Shown here: positions 9,022 to 17,648 of the stretch, one piece after another
How the letters are laid out: each line of letters starts with the position of its first letter
How positions within the stretch are numbered: the first letter of the stretch is position 1
From: Scybalomonas sp905214925
GTDB taxonomy: Bacteria > Bacillota > Clostridia > Lachnospirales > Lachnospiraceae
Length of the DNA stretch: 64,000 nucleotides
Assembly: GCA_905214925.1 (NCBI GenBank)
Contig: CAJMOB010000008.1
Span: 1-64,000, forward strand
Direction of reading: 5' to 3'
Translations under genes and position numbers: made by a program
Notes under the pieces: generated by a model
What the model saw: only the letters and a program-made list of their open reading frames with translations
Database searches by the model: none
What the model was told of the DNA's origin: nothing

Positions 9022-9501
9022 TTATAATTCAAATTCAACTTTTCTTCCCACTGGCTCATAGGCATGATATTTTACTCCAACCATGTCAAACATTGCTTTG
9101 GAAGCTTTTACTGAATCTGTATCCGCATATTTATCGCTCATGTAGATAATCTCTTTAATTCCACTTTGAATAATAGCTTTACAACACTCATTGCAAGGAA
9201 ATAATGTTCCATAAAGTTTTGCACCTTCTAAAGAACCTCCATTATAATTCAAAATAGCATTGAGCTCCGCATGACATACATAGAGATATTTCGTATGTAA
9301 AGGCTCTCCTTCTCTCTCCCATGGCATACAATCGTCAGAACATCCTGTTGGCATCCCATTGTAACCAATAGAGAGAATTTTATTATTGGCATCTACAATA
9401 CAAGCTCCTACTTGTGTTCCTGGATCTTTACTTCTCATAGCCGCTAACATGGCAACTCCCATAAAATACTCATCCCATGATAAATAATCTTGTCGTTTCA
9501 T
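9022..9501 (-). CDS. dCMP deaminase (ComEB-like)
   Basis: This is a 159-aa zinc-dependent cytidine/deoxycytidylate deaminase, predicted to convert dCMP to dUMP for thymidylate synthesis. The catalytic motif is H77-A-E79 with PCNEC providing C103 and C106 as zinc ligands. GTQVGACIV near residue 28 and GYNGMPTGCSD near residue 46 are typical of dCMP deaminases and place it in the ComEB group rather than the tRNA adenosine deaminases. The ATG has AAAGGA upstream. It follows the lysC terminator and runs into tex. Confidence 0.9.
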   Translation of the reverse strand: MKRQDYLSWDEYFMGVAMLAAMRSKDPGTQVGACIVDANNKILSIGYNGMPTGCSDDCMPWEREGEPLHTKYLYVCHAELNAILNYNGGSLEGAKLYGTLFPCNECCKAIIQSGIKEIIYMSDKYADTDSVKASKAMFDMVGVKYHAYEPVGRKVEFEL

Positions 9502-9585
9502 ATTTCAGTTCCTTTCTACTGTTTATTCTAAATAAGGAAAATAAGTTCCCCCATACCTCGTTACTTTTGTGTAAATGATAATAAC

Positions 9586-9628
9586 ACAAAAGGCATAGAT
9601 TTACCACCCTCGGTATTCCATGCCTTTT
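9586..9628 (-). terminator. Intrinsic terminator after lysC
   Basis: On the minus strand AAAAGGCAT pairs with ATGCCTTTT, with an inner TACC/GGTA step, and a U-run follows. It lies 40-80 nt after the lysC stop codon. Confidence 0.8.
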
Positions 9629-9667
9629 AATAATTTATTTTCAATTTTTATTATTTATTAAACATAG

Positions 9668-10873
9668 TTATCTCTCTTGGAAAAACGCATCATGCACTGC
9701 ATTCATAGCTTTCTTTGTATCTTTTTCCCCAATTACAACTGTAATATTAATATCAGAACTTGAAATCATACGAATATTAATTCCAACATCAGATAATGCT
9801 TCAAACATTTTCGCTGCAACACCTGGATTTGTCATCATACCAGCACCAACGACGGACACTTTTGATACATCTTTTGATACATCGATCTTTTCATAATTGT
9901 CACTAAAATTACTTTCAATAATTTCTACCGCTTCGTCTGCAGCACTTTCTGCTACTGTAAATGCAATATCCTTGCTATCATCACGACCAATAGACTGTAA
10001 AATAATATCTACATTAATGTTTCTCTTAGCTAAAATATTGAATACTTTAAAGGCAACTCCTGGTTCATCTTTTACTCCAATTAAAGCAATTCGTGCTACA
10101 TCATTATCTGCTGCAACTCCACTAACAAGCATTCTTTCCATCTTTGTTTCCTCCTTAACAATCGTTCCTTCTGATGTATTTAAACTAGAACGCACAACCA
10201 ATTGTACTCCATATTTTTTTGCAAGCTCTACAGAACGGTTATGAAGCACGCCTGCTCCAAGAGAAGCTAATTCTAACATTTCATCGTATGTAATTTCTTT
10301 TAGCTTATAAGCCTCTTGTACAACGCGTGGATCCGCTGTATATACGCCATCTACATCTGTATAAATTTCACAGGCGTCCGCATTTAATACTGCTGCTAAA
10401 GCAACGGCTGTTGTATCGGAGCCCCCTCTTCCCAATGTGGTGTAATTATCATAACGATCAACCCCTTGGAATCCTGTTACAAAGACAATTTTTCTTTGCT
10501 CTAATTCATGTTGAATTCTTTCTGTATCGATATCTTTTAAACGAGCATTTCCATATCGATGATCCGTATGCATCTTAACCTGAAAAGCATTTAAAGAAAT
10601 CGCTGGAACGCCAAGAGCATTTACTGCCATAGCAGCTAATGCTACGGAAGTCTGTTCTCCTGTTGTAAGAAGCATATCCATCTCACGTTTTGATGCTTTT
10701 GGATTAATATCTCTTGCCATAGAAAGGAGTTCGTCCGTCATTTTCCCCATAGCAGATAAAACAACGACAACATCGTTTCCTTTCTGATATTCTTCTATAC
10801 AACGTTTTGCTACATTAAAAATTCTTTCCTTGTTCCCAACAGATGTACCACCAAATTTTTTTACGATTAGCAT
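9668..10873 (-). CDS. lysC: Aspartate kinase
   Basis: It catalyses the first step of the lysine/threonine/methionine pathway (aspartate to aspartyl phosphate). The 401-aa protein has the kinase motif KFGGTSVG at residues 6-13 and TLGRGGSDTTAVALAA near 150. Two ACT-domain repeats at the C-terminus (from ~265) imply feedback control by pathway amino acids. The ATG follows AGGAGG. The preceding ~550-nt leader has two possible promoters, short Lys-rich frames and one copy of a dispersed element. The neighbouring ACT regulator gene fits an amino-acid-control context. Confidence 0.95.
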   Translation of the reverse strand: MLIVKKFGGTSVGNKERIFNVAKRCIEEYQKGNDVVVVLSAMGKMTDELLSMARDINPKASKREMDMLLTTGEQTSVALAAMAVNALGVPAISLNAFQVKMHTDHRYGNARLKDIDTERIQHELEQRKIVFVTGFQGVDRYDNYTTLGRGGSDTTAVALAAVLNADACEIYTDVDGVYTADPRVVQEAYKLKEITYDEMLELASLGAGVLHNRSVELAKKYGVQLVVRSSLNTSEGTIVKEETKMERMLVSGVAADNDVARIALIGVKDEPGVAFKVFNILAKRNINVDIILQSIGRDDSKDIAFTVAESAADEAVEIIESNFSDNYEKIDVSKDVSKVSVVGAGMMTNPGVAAKMFEALSDVGINIRMISSSDINITVVIGEKDTKKAMNAVHDAFFQER

Positions 10874-10890
10874 AATGTCCTCCTATGTTA

Positions 10891-10997
10891 CGTTTTATTT
10901 GTGCGAAAGGCATAAAGCAAACAAAAATACCTATCTTTCCACTTAGAGCCATCCGCGAACTTGAGAAACTAACGAAGCATAGTTCTCACAGTTATTA
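10891..10997 (-). repeat. Dispersed ~100-nt element, copy A (lysC leader)
   Basis: In minus-strand sense it starts with a hairpin whose arms are TGAGAAC and GTTTCTCA. AGTTCGCGGATGGC follows, then a variable stretch, then ATGCCTTTCGCACAAATAAAA. The same order of blocks occurs at 36563-36670 and 49300-49392. This copy lies in the sense direction, ending about 10 nt before the lysC Shine-Dalgarno. Confidence 0.65.
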
Positions 10998-11095
10998 GAA
11001 AATAAGCGCTTTATGAATTCTGTCACACGTGAAAAACATTCTTTGCGAGTTTTCCACACAAATGAACAGCTAATTTTTTAACACCTTTGCTCTTC

Positions 11096-11123
11096 ATTAT
11101 ATGCGATCTTCCTTCTATTGTAA
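11096..11123 (-). promoter_or_regulatory. Possible proximal lysC promoter
   Basis: -35 TTACAA (complement of 11118-11123), a 16-nt spacer and a perfect -10 TATAAT (complement of 11096-11101). It would give a leader of about 215 nt. Confidence 0.45.
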
Positions 11124-11310
11124 CGCTCAAATCCTGTCGGAAACATGGCATTTTAGCGTTTATACATCTTATTTTTTATTCCAAAAGAGTTTCTATGCGC
11201 TTTTTTCCACAACTGGTATCCATAATGGCTGGACACCTTCTATAGTTGACTCATCATTTTCTTTTGAACAATATCATTGTTACGACTCGCTATCCATTCA
11301 CGAAAACATC

Positions 11311-11382
11311 TTATAACTTTCGTTTCCTTTTTTCATAAACATCTTCTGAGCAATTTGCTATATAGAAATATAAATCTTTCAT
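11311..11382 (-). CDS. Possible 23-codon leader peptide ending in Lys/Arg codons
   Basis: This is a short minus-strand frame just after the strong 11425-11453 promoter. It encodes 23 residues and ends EKRKRKL. AGGGGG lies about 12 nt before the ATG, which is longer than ideal. The run of alternating Lys and Arg codons before the stop, upstream of aspartate kinase, would suit ribosome-mediated sensing of charged tRNA. No matching antiterminator/terminator pair was proven. It could be chance. Confidence 0.25.
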   Translation of the reverse strand: MKDLYFYIANCSEDVYEKRKRKL

Positions 11383-11424
11383 TTTTTTATATTTCCCCCT
11401 TAGAAAATGACAATAACTGGTTAC

Positions 11425-11453
11425 AGTATAATACTGATATGACATTATGTCAA
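11425..11453 (-). promoter_or_regulatory. Strong sigma-A-like promoter upstream of lysC
   Basis: A perfect -35 TTGACA (complement of 11448-11453), a 17-nt spacer and -10 TATACT (complement of 11425-11430). It is the best promoter match in this gap and implies a leader of roughly 545 nt for lysC. Confidence 0.7.
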
Positions 11454-11543
11454 AAACTTTTTTCATTTTTTACACATTTTTTAAATTTCATCTAAATATG
11501 ACGAAAAATATGGCCACAAAGTCTCTATAATCACTAACGTTTT

Positions 11544-12035
11544 TTATTCTCTTGCTAAAATATTCAAATAATGGATTCCCTCACTTGCTTCAATCTCATG
11601 AAACAACTGAGAAATATCTCCTGTATCTGGCAAAATCATAATGCTCAACGTTAATAAAGCAACCCCATTGATCGGAATACTTTGATGAATTGTCATAATA
11701 TTTGCCCTATATTTTGCAATACAGTTTAATACCATAGAACAAAGCCCTGGTTTATCTTCTAATTCTACAACAAAGGTAATTACCCTTCCTTTTGCATTCT
11801 CTTGTAACTGAAAAATATCATCCTTATATTTATAATAAGAACTGCGGCTGATCCCAACCCGTTCAGCCACTTCTTGAATCGTGAGATTTTTGTTACTATC
11901 CAGTAATTTTTTTGCTTCTACAACTTTTAACAATACTTCTGGCACCGCTTTTTTCTTCACCAAAAAATATTTGCTTTCATCTAACATACCGTTCTTAAGT
12001 CTCCCTTCTCCTTTTTTTATTTCCTCTTCTATCAT
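11544..12035 (-). CDS. ACT domain protein with helix-turn-helix (UPF0735/PheB-like)
   Basis: This protein has up to 163 aa. An N-terminal helix-turn-helix segment (LTIQEVAERVGISRSSYYKYK, ~50-70) precedes a C-terminal ACT domain (VITFVVELEDKPGLCSMVLN, from ~85), which usually binds an amino acid. This is the UPF0735 layout, often next to aspartate-family genes such as hom or thrB. Here it lies between prfB and lysC on the same strand, suggesting amino-acid-responsive regulation (inference). The start is uncertain. The first ATG (12035) has only a weak site, and a later ATG at MLDESKYF would match family length better but its GGAG is about 16 nt away. Confidence 0.8.
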   Translation of the reverse strand: MIEEEIKKGEGRLKNGMLDESKYFLVKKKAVPEVLLKVVEAKKLLDSNKNLTIQEVAERVGISRSSYYKYKDDIFQLQENAKGRVITFVVELEDKPGLCSMVLNCIAKYRANIMTIHQSIPINGVALLTLSIMILPDTGDISQLFHEIEASEGIHYLNILARE

Positions 12036-12084
12036 GTCCTTATCTCTTTCTATTTTTTCTTTTTATAACCCTTCCCCTTATTTT

Positions 12085-13206
12085 TTATTCTTGTTCACGC
12101 TTTTTTGTAGCCTCCCATTTTAAATAGGCATTCATAAACGCATCTAAATTTCCATCCATAACACTTGCTACATTGCTTGTTTCCTCTCCCGTTCTTAAAT
12201 CTTTTACCATCGTATATGGTTGCATAACATAAGAACGAATTTGACTACCCCAACCATTATCGGAAACCTCTCCTCGAATCCCTGATAACTTCTCCATATT
12301 TTCTTGCTGTTTCATCATATACAGCTTTGCCTTTAACATTTGCATCGCTTTATCTTTATTTTGGAATTGAGAACGCTCATTTTGACATTGTACAACGATT
12401 CCTGTTGGCAAATGAGTAATACGAATAGCAGAAGAGGTTTTATTAACGTGCTGTCCACCTGCTCCACTAGAACGATAGGTGTCAATTCTTAAATCATCAT
12501 CATTGATCTCAATCTCAATCTCTTGATTGATTTCTGGCATAACGTCACAAGATACAAAAGAGGTCTGTCTTTTTCCCGCCGCATTAAATGGTGAAATACG
12601 TACAAGACGATGAACCCCCTTTTCAGATTTTAAATAACCATAGGCATTTTCTCCATTGATCTGAACGGTAACCGTCTTAATTCCAGCTTCATCTCCATCC
12701 AAATAATCAAGAATCTCTGTCTGATATCCTTTTGCATTTGCCCATCTTGTATACATACGGAATAACATACTCGCCCAATCACAAGACTCTGTTCCACCTG
12801 CTCCTGCATGAAGTGTCAAGATTGCATTGCATTTATCGTATTCCCCTGATAAAAGTGTCTTAACACGAAGTTGTTCTAAACCTTCTACAAAAGCCTTTAC
12901 CATCTCATCAATTTCTGGAATTAAAGAGGGATCTTCTTCTTCATATCCCATCTCAAGCATTGTATCAATATCTTCTAACTGGTCAACAAGGCCTTTATAT
13001 TCCTCTACAGTATCCTTTAAGTTTTTTAACTCTTTCATGATCTGCTGAGAACGCTCGATATTATCCCAAAATCCCGGTGATTCCATATCTGCTTCTAACT
13101 CTTCGATTCTATCCTTTTTTCTTTCTAAATCCAAAGAATGGCCCACTTCTACTAATGGGTCTCTATATTGATTGATTGTATATTTAAATTGATCTAATTC
13201 AACCAT
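12085..13206 (-). CDS. prfB: Peptide chain release factor 2
   Basis: RF2 recognises UGA and UAA stop codons and triggers peptide release at the ribosome. The 373-aa protein starts MVELDQFKYT from the ATG at 13206, which has AAAGGAGG 8 nt upstream. A longer in-frame extension lacks a ribosome site. It shows GGQ in SSGAGGQHVNKTSSAIRI near residue 230 and the release-factor region with NAAGKRQTSF. Unlike E. coli prfB there is no in-frame UGA and no programmed +1 frameshift. The frame is open throughout, as in many Clostridia. It follows secA after a terminator. Confidence 0.95.
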   Translation of the reverse strand: MVELDQFKYTINQYRDPLVEVGHSLDLERKKDRIEELEADMESPGFWDNIERSQQIMKELKNLKDTVEEYKGLVDQLEDIDTMLEMGYEEEDPSLIPEIDEMVKAFVEGLEQLRVKTLLSGEYDKCNAILTLHAGAGGTESCDWASMLFRMYTRWANAKGYQTEILDYLDGDEAGIKTVTVQINGENAYGYLKSEKGVHRLVRISPFNAAGKRQTSFVSCDVMPEINQEIEIEINDDDLRIDTYRSSGAGGQHVNKTSSAIRITHLPTGIVVQCQNERSQFQNKDKAMQMLKAKLYMMKQQENMEKLSGIRGEVSDNGWGSQIRSYVMQPYTMVKDLRTGEETSNVASVMDGNLDAFMNAYLKWEATKKREQE

Positions 13207-13322
13207 TCTTCTGCCTCCTTTAATGCTTGTATAATTAGCATACCATGTTCTTATAGTGCTATGCAACTACCTAAAACGATAAACAAGAAAAAGTGTGATT
13301 TCCGATAAATTTCCTATCACAG

Positions 13323-13366
13323 AAAAAAGGGCTGTTATGAATTTCTCTTCACAACAAACCCTTTTC
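13323..13366 (-). terminator. Intrinsic terminator after secA
   Basis: On the minus strand AAGGGTTTGTTGTGAA pairs, with a bulge, with TTCATAACAGCCCTT, followed by a run of Us. It begins a few nt after the secA stop codon. Confidence 0.75.
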
Positions 13367-13378
13367 TTTTATTCTACA

Positions 13379-15955
13379 TTATGCTTCATTTCTTCCGCAG
13401 CAATGTTTATATTTTTTTCCTGAACCACATGGACATGGATCATTTCTTCCAATTTTTTCAGACATTCTAACAATTGGTCTCTTTCCACCTGTTGTGTCTT
13501 TATTTGTACCAGTTACTTTTGCAACTTCTTCTCTTTCCACTTTTTGTTCGATACGAACATGTAAAAGAGCTTGTGCAGTTTCTTCACGAATGGCTTCTGC
13601 CATTTCATCGAACATTGCATAACCTGTAAATTTATATTCTACAACTGGATCTCTTTGTCCATATGCCTGTAAACCAATACCTTGACGAAGCTGATCCATA
13701 TCATCAATATGATCCATCCATTTACGGTCAATGACACGGAGAAGAATTACACGTTCAATTTCACGAAGATGTTCTGGTTCTGGGAACTCAGCTTCTTTTG
13801 CTTCATATAATTTTGCAGCTTCTTCTTTTAATCTCTGGATCAGTTCTGCTTTCTTACCATTCTTTTCTTCTTCCTCTGTTAATTCAATTCTCTTAACTGG
13901 AATCACTGAAAGAAGTTCATTGTTAAGACTTTCTAAATCCCAATCTTTTGCTGGTTGATCATCACCAATCACGCGATTTACATAGTCTTCCACTGTATCT
14001 AAAATCATTTTGTAAATAACGTCTCTCATATTTTCACCATCTAATACACGACGACGTTCTCCATAAATGATTTCTCTTTGTTCATTATTTACACGATCAT
14101 ATTCAAGTAAGTTTTTACGAATACCAAAGTTATTTCCTTCGATTTTCTTTTGCGCTTTTTCGATAAAGTTTGTAAGAGTCTTATGTTGGATCTCTTCTCC
14201 CTTTGGAAGATTTAATGCTTTGTACATTCCCATAACTCTTTCAGAACCAAAAAGACGCATTAAATCATCTTCTAATGATAAATAGAATTTAGATTCCCCT
14301 GGATCTCCTTGACGTCCAGCACGACCACGGAGCTGGTTGTCAATACGTCTTGATTCATGGCGTTCTGTACCAATAATTTTAAGACCGCCAAGATCTTCTA
14401 CTCCTTTTCCGAGCTTGATATCCGTACCACGACCTGCCATATTTGTAGCAATTGTAACAGCGCCACGAACACCAGCTTCTGCGATAATTTCGGCTTCTAA
14501 TTCATGGAATTTCGCATTCAACACTTTATGTGGAATATGACGTTTTTTCAAACGAGAACTTACTTCTTCTGATGACTCAATTGTCACAGTACCAACTAAG
14601 ACTGGTTGTCCTTTTTCATGGCTTTCTGCGATATCATTGATAACTGCATCTAATTTCTCTTCCTTTGTACAATAAACAGCATCATCATGATCTTTACGAA
14701 TCATAGGTTTGTTTGTAGGAATCACAATAACGTCCATTCCATAAATTTCACGGAATTCTTGTTCTTCTGTCTGAGCAGTACCTGTCATACCAGATTTTTT
14801 TGCATATTTATTGAAGAAGTTCTGGAATGTAATTGTTGCAAGAGTTTTACTTTCTCTATTTACTTTTACATGTTCTTTGGCTTCAATGGCCTGATGAAGA
14901 CCATCAGAATATCTTCTTCCTGGCATAATACGTCCAGTAAACTCATCAACGATCAATACTTCATCGTCTTTTACAACATAATCTTTATCACGGAACATTA
15001 AGTTATGCGCTCTTAATGCAAGAATCATGTTATGCTGAATTTCTAAATTTTCTGGATCCGCAAGGTTTTCAATTTTGAAAAACTCTTCTACTTTTTGAAT
15101 ACCTTGTGCTGTCAACATAACTTGTTTGTCTTTTTCATTTACAAGGAAATCTCCATCTTCTTTGACATCTTCACCCATAATGGCATCAATTTTGGATAAT
15201 TCTCCTGTTGAAGTACCTCTTTCTAATTTTCTAGCCACAAAATCACACATCTTATAAAGCTCTGTGGATTTTCCGCTCTGTCCAGAAATAATAAGAGGGG
15301 TTCTCGCTTCATCGATTAATACAGAGTCAACCTCATCCACGATTGCATAATGTAAGTCTCTTTGAACGAGTTGCTCTTTATAAATAACCATGTTATCTCT
15401 TAAATAGTCAAAACCTAATTCGTTGTTTGTAATATAAGTAATATCACAATTATAAGCTTTTCTTCTCTCATCTGGTTCAGAGCTATTTAAAATAACACCA
15501 ACTTTTAATCCTAAGAAATTATGAATTTGTCCCATGATTTCAGCGTCACGTTTTGCTAAGTAATCATTTACTGTTACAATGTGGACACCTTTTCCTTCTA
15601 GGGCATTTAAATATGCTGGAAGTGTAGAAACTAATGTCTTACCTTCACCTGTTTTCATTTCTGCAATACGTCCCTGGTGAAGAATAATACCACCAATTAA
15701 TTGTACTCGGTAGTGTTTCATACCAACCGTACGAACAGCTGCTTCTCTTACAACCGCAAACGCTTCTGGTAAAATATCATCTAATGTTTCACCATCGGCA
15801 AGACGCTTTTTAAATTCTTCTGTTTTCCCTTTAAGTTCCTCATCTGTAAGTGCCTGCATTGTTTCATCTAATGATTCAATCTTTTCCACTAAAGGCATAA
15901 TACGTTTAATTTCTTTTTCGCTATGGGAACCAAAAATTTTCTCTAAAATATTCAT
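13379..15955 (-). CDS. secA: Preprotein translocase ATPase SecA
   Basis: SecA is the motor that pushes preproteins through SecYEG. The 858-aa protein has the DEAD-like motor domain with Walker A MKTGEGKTL near residue 101 and DEVDSVLIDEARTPL near 208. A preprotein-crosslinking domain follows, then the second motor half (MAGRGTDIKLG near 490). It ends with the zinc-binding tail CPCGSGKKYKHCC, the SecB/ribosome-contact motif. The ATG has AGGAG upstream. It is transcribed alone, between a predicted promoter and a terminator. Confidence 0.98.
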   Translation of the reverse strand: MNILEKIFGSHSEKEIKRIMPLVEKIESLDETMQALTDEELKGKTEEFKKRLADGETLDDILPEAFAVVREAAVRTVGMKHYRVQLIGGIILHQGRIAEMKTGEGKTLVSTLPAYLNALEGKGVHIVTVNDYLAKRDAEIMGQIHNFLGLKVGVILNSSEPDERRKAYNCDITYITNNELGFDYLRDNMVIYKEQLVQRDLHYAIVDEVDSVLIDEARTPLIISGQSGKSTELYKMCDFVARKLERGTSTGELSKIDAIMGEDVKEDGDFLVNEKDKQVMLTAQGIQKVEEFFKIENLADPENLEIQHNMILALRAHNLMFRDKDYVVKDDEVLIVDEFTGRIMPGRRYSDGLHQAIEAKEHVKVNRESKTLATITFQNFFNKYAKKSGMTGTAQTEEQEFREIYGMDVIVIPTNKPMIRKDHDDAVYCTKEEKLDAVINDIAESHEKGQPVLVGTVTIESSEEVSSRLKKRHIPHKVLNAKFHELEAEIIAEAGVRGAVTIATNMAGRGTDIKLGKGVEDLGGLKIIGTERHESRRIDNQLRGRAGRQGDPGESKFYLSLEDDLMRLFGSERVMGMYKALNLPKGEEIQHKTLTNFIEKAQKKIEGNNFGIRKNLLEYDRVNNEQREIIYGERRRVLDGENMRDVIYKMILDTVEDYVNRVIGDDQPAKDWDLESLNNELLSVIPVKRIELTEEEEKNGKKAELIQRLKEEAAKLYEAKEAEFPEPEHLREIERVILLRVIDRKWMDHIDDMDQLRQGIGLQAYGQRDPVVEYKFTGYAMFDEMAEAIREETAQALLHVRIEQKVEREEVAKVTGTNKDTTGGKRPIVRMSEKIGRNDPCPCGSGKKYKHCCGRNEA

Positions 15956-15999
15956 TTATCTTTCACTCCTGTGATTCGTTCGGAATATTGTCAAATTAC

Positions 16000-16028
16000 A
16001 TTGTACCATTGAATTTCTTTATAATCAA
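16000..16028 (-). promoter_or_regulatory. Possible secA promoter
   Basis: -35 TTGATT (complement of 16023-16028), a 17-nt spacer and -10 TACAAT (complement of 16000-16005), about 45 nt before the secA start codon. Confidence 0.45.
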
Positions 16029-16272
16029 CGAAATTCTAAATTCTTAACAAAATGTCCATATATGAACTTTTTGTTAGAAACTGATCTATTTTCAAAGTTT
16101 TTTCAACCTTTAAAGAAATCGAGCAACATAACCCGATACTCCCTCCCCTTTCTTTTGTCCATACTTGAAAAAACCATCTAATAAAAAAATATACAATATT
16201 CTAGACTGCTTTTCAAGAAGAATATGCGGGAATTTCTGTAAATCTTGGAAAAGAGTCACAATCTATTCACAT

Positions 16273-16321
16273 AAAAAAGAAGTATCACGAAACGATAAGC
16301 GTCCTTTGTGATACTTCTTTT
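16273..16321 (-). terminator. Intrinsic terminator after hpf
   Basis: AAGAAGTATCAC pairs with GTGATACTTCTT, followed on the minus strand by a six-residue U-run. A strong, symmetric hairpin roughly 100 nt after the hpf stop codon. Confidence 0.85.
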
Positions 16322-16417
16322 CCCCATATTATTTGCTACATCCAAAACCCTTCTTTGATGTAACCCCACCTTGCTTTATGAATTATGGACTGCTTGTCCA
16401 ACATAAAACTCAAAATT

Positions 16418-16942
16418 TTAATACTCAGGTTCAATCAGACCATATGTATGACCTTTTCTCTTATATACAACATTTACTTCATTTGTTTCCACATTACGGA
16501 ATACGTAGAAATCATGTCCTAACATTTCCATCTGTAGGCATGCTTCCTCTGGATCCATAGGTTTCATAGCAAACTGTTTGCTTCTAAAAATCTTAATTTC
16601 TTCGTCATCGGTTTCTTCTTCAACGAATGATGGTTGAAAAAATCCACCTGATTGTTTTTGTTGAACTAATTTATTTTTATATTTACGAACTTGACGCTCG
16701 ATAATATCCACAACTAAATCGATAGATACATACATATCATCACTAGATTGCTCTGCACGGATGATACTTCCTTTCATAGGAATTGTAACTTCAATTTTCT
16801 GTCTGTCCTTTTCAACACCAAATGTAACATGAATCTCTGTATTGTCAGTAAAATATTTAGAAAGTCTATCGATTTTCTTTTCGACTGTATTCTTTAAAGC
16901 CTCTGTCACTTCAATGTTCTTCCCAATAATAATGTAACGCAT
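16418..16942 (-). CDS. hpf: Long-form ribosome hibernation promoting factor
   Basis: Long HPF dimerises 70S ribosomes into inactive 100S particles in stationary phase. The 174-aa protein has an S30AE domain at residues ~1-100 (IIIGKNIEVTEALKNTVEKK at the start), a linker, and a C-terminal dimerisation domain ending in RNVETNEVNVVYKRKGHTYGLIEP. The ATG at 16942 is preferred to the upstream in-frame TTG because AAGGAG lies 9 nt before it. It has its own promoter (17035-17062) and terminator. About 330 nt upstream lies a dense DnaA-box cluster. Confidence 0.95.
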   Translation of the reverse strand: MRYIIIGKNIEVTEALKNTVEKKIDRLSKYFTDNTEIHVTFGVEKDRQKIEVTIPMKGSIIRAEQSSDDMYVSIDLVVDIIERQVRKYKNKLVQQKQSGGFFQPSFVEEETDDEEIKIFRSKQFAMKPMDPEEACLQMEMLGHDFYVFRNVETNEVNVVYKRKGHTYGLIEPEY

Positions 16943-17034
16943 ATGGTCCAACTCCTTCTATGTCATATTATCCGATGAACTATCACGGATAGACGTCCAA
17001 CAAAAGAACTAAATTCTCTGTTGTTCATAGTCAT

Positions 17035-17062
17035 ATTATACCATAATTATTATTTTTTTCAA
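17035..17062 (-). promoter_or_regulatory. hpf promoter
   Basis: -35 TTGAAA (complement of 17057-17062), a 16-nt spacer and a perfect -10 TATAAT (complement of 17035-17040), about 95 nt before the hpf ATG. A hairpin with CAACA/TGTTG-type arms occupies the leader. Confidence 0.65.
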
Positions 17063-17274
17063 TTACTTATCTACATTTTTTATAATTTTTTATTAATTAT
17101 TTTATTATATTTTATATTGAAAAAATTCTCAGTTTTCTTTTATTTTTATAAATTAATAATTGATAACAGAGTTTCTGTAATTTATTAAATGTTTTCACTT
17201 GATTTTATAATAATTCACCAAAACATTTGTTCCATTTTCGACATTATTTTTTCTTCTTTCTACATGTATCATTT

Positions 17275-17373
17275 TGTGGATAATGTGGATAACTTTGTGT
17301 ATAACTCAAAATGACCTTATTTACTCATTCTTTTCCTGTGTATAATTTATGAGTTTTATCCACATAATCCACA
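17275..17373. promoter_or_regulatory. Cluster of DnaA boxes
   Basis: Six 9-mers lie within 99 nt. TGTGGATAA is at 17275-17283 and again directly adjoining at 17284-17292. TGTGTATAA is at 17296-17304 and 17337-17345. TTATCCACA is at 17356-17364 and TAATCCACA (one mismatch) adjoins at 17365-17373. The first five match the TTATNCACA DnaA consensus exactly on one strand or the other. Orientation is four boxes one way, then two the other. Flanks are strongly AT-rich. Confidence 0.85.
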
Positions 17374-17518
17374 TTACACTTTTAACTTTTCCATTTTTCG
17401 CCATTTATTTGTGCATTTTGTACATGCACTACTTATATTATTAACATTCAATTTCTATTTTATTCATATTTTTATCAAAAAATTCCAAAATGAAAATATT
17501 GCTTCTATTTTCTTCTAT

Positions 17519-17586
17519 CAAAAAAAGCTACCTTATAAAACGAATTTTTTCTTCCACATCCATTTTATAAGATAGCTATTTTTTTG
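17519..17586 (-). terminator. Intrinsic terminator after the NlpC/P60 gene
   Basis: AGCTATCTTATAAAA pairs almost perfectly with TTTTATAAGGTAGCT around a long loop, followed by a U-run on the minus strand. Positioned about 60 nt after the stop codon. Confidence 0.8.
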
Positions 17587-17648
17587 CCCTATATACTTTT
17601 TATATTAACCATACAATATACGATACGAGTTTATAATTTATTTTATTC

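Larger units (their letters stand above)
10874..11543. other. Long lysC leader/intergenic region
   Basis: These 670 nt have no convincing long coding frame. On the minus strand they hold two sigma-A-like promoters (11425-11453 and 11096-11123) and two short Lys-rich open frames (11311-11382 and about 11027-11101). There is a 9-bp hairpin over the second frame (about 11026-11054) and a dispersed element copy ending just before the lysC ribosome site. No canonical lysine riboswitch or T-box blocks are visible. Confidence 0.6.
15956..16417. other. Intergenic region between hpf and secA
   Basis: These 462 nt hold the hpf terminator (16273-16321) and a possible secA promoter (16000-16028). Positions 16030-16270 are AT-rich with no coding frame or clear structure that I can support. 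Confidence 0.6.
16943..17648. other. AT-rich intergenic region with DnaA-box cluster
   Basis: This gap of about 700 nt between the 3' end of the NlpC/P60 gene and hpf has no coding frame. It contains the hpf promoter and a very AT-rich stretch (about 17041-17260). The DnaA boxes lie at 17275-17373, and the NlpC terminator is at 17519-17586. Confidence 0.8.

Noticed and set aside
9586..9628. T-box-like GAGGGTGGTA sequence after lysC
   Set aside because: It is part of a plain terminator hairpin, lacks the full T-box consensus and specifier stem, and lies downstream of lysC and not before an aminoacyl-tRNA gene.
11101..11316. 71-codon plus-strand frame in the lysC leader region
   Set aside because: No ribosome site, aromatic-rich odd composition, and it overlaps the lysC promoter and leader on the other strand.
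10874..11543. Lysine (L-box) riboswitch in front of lysC
   Set aside because: None of the conserved L-box blocks could be found in either register of the minus strand.
12085..13266. Programmed frameshift in prfB and an extended N-terminus
   Set aside because: The frame is open without an internal UGA, and the extension before 13206 lacks a ribosome site while MVELDQF has AAAGGAGG.
16943..17648. Chromosomal origin oriC at the DnaA-box cluster
   Set aside because: No dnaA, dnaN or rpmH nearby and genes on both sides stay on the minus strand, so no strand switch as at a bidirectional origin. Kept as a DnaA-box cluster.
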